Origin: Calditrichota bacterium
GTDB taxonomy: Bacteria > Zhuqueibacterota > Zhuqueibacteria > Zhuqueibacterales > Geothermadaptataceae
NCBI GenBank assembly: GCA_008501545.1
Contig: QQUM01000414.1
Coordinates: 1 to 8,401, forward strand
Reading direction: 5' to 3'
Length of the DNA: 8,401 bases
The position numbers and the translations under genes were made by a program. The notes beneath the pieces are model-generated. The model did not search any database. It worked only from the letters and a program-made list of their open reading frames with translations, and was not told the DNA's origin. Position 1 is the first letter of the stretch. Every line of letters starts with the position of its first letter. Shown here in pieces: positions 7,438 to 8,401 of this stretch.

Positions 7438-7923
7438 TCACTCATCTGTCAACTTAAATTCTCCACTCTTTCCTCCCGACTTGTACACAAGTTTCAGCTC
7501 ACCGATCACCATTAATTTATCTACAGCTTTACACATATCATACAATGTCAGTGCAGCGACACTGCATGCAGTCAATGCCTCCATTTCGACACCGGTTTTT
7601 CCTTCACACATCACGATCGCCGAAATTTCGGCCTTTTCATCCTGTAGATCAATATCAACTGTAATTTTAGAGAGTAATATCGAATGGCACAGTGGGATCA
7701 AATCTGCCGCTTTTTTGGCAGCCATTACACCAGCGATTCGGGCTGTTTGCAGAGCGTCGCCCTTTTTTAACATATTTTCGCGCAGTAATTGTAGCGTATC
7801 GCTGGCCATTTTTACTTCACAGCTGGCAACGGCACGTCGACGTGTTACCGATTTCGCACCGATATCAACCATATTCAACTTCCCTTCCTCTCGAATATGA
7901 CTTAATTCTTTTTTTGACGCCAT
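7438..7923 (-). CDS. moaC: Cyclic pyranopterin monophosphate synthase MoaC
   Basis: MoaC acts with the radical-SAM enzyme MoaA in the first step of molybdenum cofactor synthesis, turning 3',8-cyclo-7,8-dihydro-GTP into cyclic pyranopterin monophosphate in the cytosol. The 161-residue length is normal. Signature segments are LNMVDIGAKSVTRRRAVA (16-33), KKGDALQTARIAGVMAAKKA (53-72), DLIPLCHSILLSK (74-86), KTGVEMEALTACSVAALT (109-126) and YDMCKAVDK (128-136), then KSGGKSG near the end. Active-site equivalents of the E. coli enzyme are in place: K54, H80, E113, E115, D129 and K132. One deviation is LCHS where LCHP is usual. The ATG at 7923 has AGGA 9 nt upstream. The gene stands alone and convergent to the acyl-CoA synthetases, and no moaA, moaB, moeA or mobA is in the window. 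Confidence 0.97.
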   Translation of the reverse strand: MASKKELSHIREEGKLNMVDIGAKSVTRRRAVASCEVKMASDTLQLLRENMLKKGDALQTARIAGVMAAKKAADLIPLCHSILLSKITVDIDLQDEKAEISAIVMCEGKTGVEMEALTACSVAALTLYDMCKAVDKLMVIGELKLVYKSGGKSGEFKLTDE

Positions 7924-8126
7924 GGATGTTTCCTTTTTACAGAGTAAAACTTGAGTTGCACTATTTTAAGAATGTCTGATAGAAAATCTGCTGCTTCAGT
8001 CTAAAAAAAATAACATCTAAATCCAAAAATATTTCCGCAGTTAATGCAACAAAAAACTAATATACCTCATGATAAGATGCTCCCTTTAAAGTTAGTGAAA
8101 TTAAGACCGCAAAGTATAAAAACTCC

Positions 8127-8401
8127 ATGATTATTCAAAAGGCGCACAGGACCCAAAACAACATCACTGGAAATGTTGTGTGTGTTCTTGCATTAAAATT
8201 TCTTCTCCGATTCCTTTTGTATCTTACAACAGTAATATCCTTCACATACGCGCAATCTGTCAATGTCGACAAGTTATTTAAAAAAGCTGTCAAAGAAAAA
8301 AGCCTCCAAACCCGGTTAGTCAAGCTTAATGACGTCATTGAATTCGAGCCGACCCACACCGAAGCGTTGTATGAGACCGGAAATATTTACAATTCACAAA
8401 A
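8127..8401 (+). CDS. Secreted TPR-like protein, N-terminal part (runs off right edge)
   Basis: An open frame from ATG 8127 continues to the window edge, giving 91 complete codons. Residues 18-43 form a signal peptide (hydrophobic FLLRFLLYLTTVISFTYA) with a likely cleavage after the A of TYA, before QSVNVDKLF. The mature start is helical, and LVKLNDVIEFEPTHTEALYETGNIY looks like a TPR hairpin, with the usual P before the next helix. The n-region from the ATG is long (about 24 residues). A GTG at 8178 would give a more usual 26-residue signal peptide (MCVLALKFLLRF...) and is preceded by GGAAAT, so the true start is uncertain. No Shine-Dalgarno precedes the ATG. The gene is divergent from moaC across about 200 bp. 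The rest of the protein, and so its role, is outside the window. Confidence 0.7.
   Translation, partial: MIIQKAHRTQNNITGNVVCVLALKFLLRFLLYLTTVISFTYAQSVNVDKLFKKAVKEKSLQTRLVKLNDVIEFEPTHTEALYETGNIYNSQ

Noticed and set aside
7481..7900. 139-codon plus-strand open frame opposite moaC
   Set aside because: moaC on the other strand is unmistakable. The opposing frame is a by-product of its codon use.
8135..8359. 74-codon minus-strand open frame at the right edge
   Set aside because: The plus strand here encodes a signal peptide followed by a TPR-like segment and stays open to the edge, which is the better explanation.

Overview
The window looks like an ordinary chromosomal stretch of a Gram-negative-type bacterium of low-to-moderate GC. 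It has export signal peptides, a probable lipoprotein, an ECF sigma/anti-sigma pair, and mixed use of strong Shine-Dalgarno sites and starts with none. The gene styles (secreted TPR proteins, zf-HC2 anti-sigma, FadD15/COG1022-type acyl-CoA synthetases) suggest the FCB side of the tree (Calditrichota, KSB1 or Ignavibacteria-like lineages). That placement is inference only; nothing here fixes the taxon.

Layout. Bases 1-427 (minus) hold the N-terminal part of a secreted TPR protein that runs off the left edge. Bases 616-2698 (minus) hold a compact regulatory operon, transcribed from right to left: an ECF sigma factor, a membrane-anchored zinc-finger anti-sigma factor, and a putative lipoprotein. 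The anti-sigma and lipoprotein genes overlap by an ATGA. The TPR gene lies 188 bp further downstream on the same strand, with no convincing terminator between, so it may be read through. Bases 2918-7396 (plus) hold a divergent three-gene cluster: an unrecognised 284-residue protein whose middle resembles the acetyl-CoA-binding half of a GNAT acyltransferase, then two tandem paralogous long-chain acyl-CoA synthetases of exactly 591 residues each. A G+C-rich stem-loop separates this cluster from a convergent moaC (molybdenum cofactor biosynthesis, minus). From 8127 (plus) a second secreted, TPR-like protein starts and runs off the right edge.

How the genes work together. The sigma/anti-sigma/lipoprotein set reads as a self-contained envelope-signalling unit. 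The acyl-CoA synthetases activate fatty acids with ATP and CoA. If the upstream protein is a GNAT-like acyltransferase, the cluster could make and use acyl-CoA for an N- or O-acylation, and this is the most interesting hypothesis here. MoaC has no visible partner in the window. I saw no tRNA, rRNA, CRISPR array, insertion sequence or phage gene. The intergenic gaps are all shorter than about 220 bp. Three gene starts are set downstream of the longest open frame, and the reasons are given in the entries.
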